Below the pieces are notes generated by a model. It was not told the DNA's origin, did no database searches, and saw only the letters and a program-made list of their open reading frames with translations. The translations under genes were made by a program, and so were the position numbers. A stretch of 64,000 bases of DNA from HKCCE3408 sp039183205 (GTDB taxonomy: Bacteria > Pseudomonadota > Alphaproteobacteria > Rhodobacterales > Rhodobacteraceae): the NCBI GenBank assembly GCA_039183205.1, contig JBCDBR010000018.1:11644-75643 (forward strand), in the 5' to 3' direction. Below, piece by piece: positions 62,499-64,000 of the stretch (the first letter of the stretch is position 1; every line of letters begins with the position of its first letter).

Positions 62499-63432
62499 TC
62501 ACCGGCGCTCCCTTGGACTGTGTGGACGAACTCATCATCACATCTGGCAATCAAGGCGCTCTGTTGGTTGCCTTGGGCTCAGTCGTCGATCGCGGCGCAA
62601 AGGTCGCCATCATGGAGCCGGACTAATTCGCCAAACGGAAACTGGTGCGATTTTTCGGCGAGGAGATCATGCCCATCCCGCTACATTACCATGGCACGGA
62701 TGAGCAGGGCGGACCCGATCCGGCGGCGTTGGAAGCCGCCTTTGTCGCAGGGGCGGAGGTTCTGGTCTTTTCCACGCCGAGCAATCCCACCGGACATGTG
62801 TATTCCGAGACCGCCGTCAACTGCATCGCGGCGCTGGCGGCAAAGCGTGCTGTCACGGTTATTGTCGATCAGCTCTATTCAAGGCTGCTCTACGGCCATG
62901 AGACCTACACCCATCTCCGGGCCTGTGCGACGCGGCTGGGAAACCTCGTGACGATCATGGGCCATCCAAGACGGAATCGCTCAGTGGCTTCCGTCTGGGC
63001 GTCGCCTTCGGGACGGCCGGTTTGATCGAGCGGATGGAAAAGCTGCAGGCCATCGTGTCGGTCGGGGCCGCAGGCTATAGTCAGACGGCCCTATCGACGT
63101 GGCTTCATGAACCTGCCGGCTGGGTTACAGAGCGGATTTCCAAGCATCAGGCGATCCGGGACGATCCGCTCAAGGTGTTCCGCGATGCGGGCTTCCCGAC
63201 GGCGACGCCACAGGCGGGGAGCTACCTGTTCCCCGAACTGCCAAAACTGGTGGTCTCACCGGAGTTTTTTGTCGGTCTGTTGCGCCTGCAAGCCGGGGTC
63301 ACCGTGAAACCGGGGTCCGAGTTCTCGCCGCATACGGCATCGAGCATCCGGCTCAACTTCTCGCAAGATCATGCGGCATCCGTGGCCGCGGCACATCGCA
63401 TCGTGGAATTGGTCGGAAGGTTTCGCGCATGA
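62460..63432 (+). pseudogene. PLP-dependent aminotransferase (class I/II) pseudogene
   Basis: N-terminally cut at the DUF2924 junction. Frame 1 reads LDCVDELIITSGNQGALLVALG up to a TAA (62624-62626) standing where a Tyr is expected in MEPDYFAxRK. It continues FFGEEIMPIPLHYHG, VFSTPSNPTGHV, VIVDQLYSRL. A 1-nt loss near 62960-62962 shifts the frame at IMG|PSKTES, exactly beside the PLP-binding lysine. The rest runs to the stop at 63432 (GYSQTALSTWLHEP). So at least three lesions are present. Confidence 0.85.
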
Positions 63433-64000
63433 AGGTCGGCATCGCCGGGATGGGGGCTGTCGGCATGCGCGTTGCGCAAGAGCTGAACCGAGGCGGCACC
63501 GGCGGGCTCCAGTTGGCCGGTTTTTCGGCCCGCAACGCGCAACGCGCCGCTGAACTGAACGGGCAACTCACCGCGGCGGTGCCATATCATGCGCTCACCG
63601 AGATCGCCCATCACTGCGATCTGGTGATCGAGAGGCTTCCGCCGACGCGCTTCAATGAACTTGCCACATCCTTTCTGCGCGTCGGCAAGATCCTCGTGGT
63701 ATTGTCGGCAAGTTAATTGCTGGGTCGGCAGGACCTGATTGACCTGGCGGAGGGCACCGGTGCAAAGATCGTGATCCCGCCGGGTGGTATGCTCGGTCTG
63801 GATGCCATCAAGGCAGTCGCAGTCGGGCACATCGACTCTGTTGTGGTCGAGACCCGCAAGCCGGTCGCAGGCCTGATCAAGGCACCTTACGTGGCGCAGA
63901 TGGACATCGACCTGGCGACCCTGACGGAGCCATCCCTGATCCTGGAGGTGTCGGTGACCGAGGTGGCCCGTGCCTTTCCTGCCAACGTCAACGTCGCCGC
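63429..64000 (+). pseudogene. Aspartate dehydrogenase (NadX-like) with in-frame stop, runs off window
   Basis: ATG 63429 overlaps the aminotransferase stop (ATGA). MKVGIAGMGAVGMRVAQELNR is the Rossmann loop of aspartate dehydrogenase. TAA at 63714-63716 interrupts it after VVLSAS, and the same frame continues immediately with LLGRQDLIDLAEGTGAKIVIPPGGM and AVGHIDSVVVETRKP, characteristic of the family. The reading frame is still open at the window end. Unless stop read-through occurs, this is a broken gene. Confidence 0.8.

Noticed and set aside
1..64000. CRISPR arrays, rRNA genes, complete insertion sequences
   Set aside because: I saw no regularly spaced repeats, rRNA-like stretches or transposase genes with flanking inverted repeats.

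Overview
The window is GC-rich chromosomal DNA with tight, often overlapping operons. Gene content points to an alphaproteobacterium, most likely Rhodobacterales (Roseobacter lineage): class I lysyl-tRNA synthetase, a short GltX, a DUF5665 protein, an FeS-type bacterial photolyase, a tandem glycine riboswitch ahead of gcvTHP, and an ATGA-coupled mre/mrd operon. This assignment rests on recognised protein families, not on a database search.

Layout. 1-10.2 kb (minus strand): a cut-off NAD-dependent epimerase, then purine nucleoside phosphorylase, a small secreted protein and the phosphate operon pstS-pstC-pstA-pstB-phoU-phoB, preceded by a three-unit Pho box; then two small membrane proteins and trmL. 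10.2-25.6 kb: housekeeping and envelope genes in mixed orientation: a beta-barrel protein, an FMN-barrel protein, a beta-helix protein, lysK, terB, dacB, nadD, ettA, cspA, a secreted JAMM-like DUF4329 protein, an M48 protease and YjgN. 25.8-30.4 kb: glycine cleavage operon under a tandem glycine riboswitch. 30.4-38 kb: GGCT-like protein, MATE pump, gltX, a zincin, a Tat-exported MBL hydrolase, DUF1801, FeS-BCP photolyase and an SDR. 38.1-39.9 kb: leuA behind a leucine-rich leader peptide. 40.1-46.8 kb: the rod-shape operon mreB-mreC-mreD-mrdA-rodA followed by ghrA. 46.8-51 kb: sseB-like, UDG-family, arsR-permease and nhaA. 51.2-61.2 kb: a two-armed cell-surface region. The plus arm holds kpsT-kpsE-kdsA-mscS-GT39 and the minus arm GT2-LABN-GT39-PAP2-PAP2; they converge at 57.46 kb. 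61.4 kb to the end: a tRNA-Gln followed by decayed genes (serine recombinase and DUF2924 remnants, a PLP aminotransferase with a stop and a frameshift, an aspartate dehydrogenase with an in-frame stop).

How genes work together. Phosphate import, PhoU/PhoB signalling and a Pi-consuming PNP are in line in one transcription unit with no adjacent phoR. The surface region combines capsule export (KpsTE), KDO supply (KdsA) and polyprenol-linked sugar transfer to lipid A or a similar acceptor (GT2, LABN, ArnT-like, PAP2). The Rod system genes lie together. The most notable regulatory features are the leuA leader peptide, the glycine riboswitch, the Pho box, an ArsR operator that contains the -10 box, a CtrA-type site, and a 36-bp perfect palindrome shared by two convergent genes.
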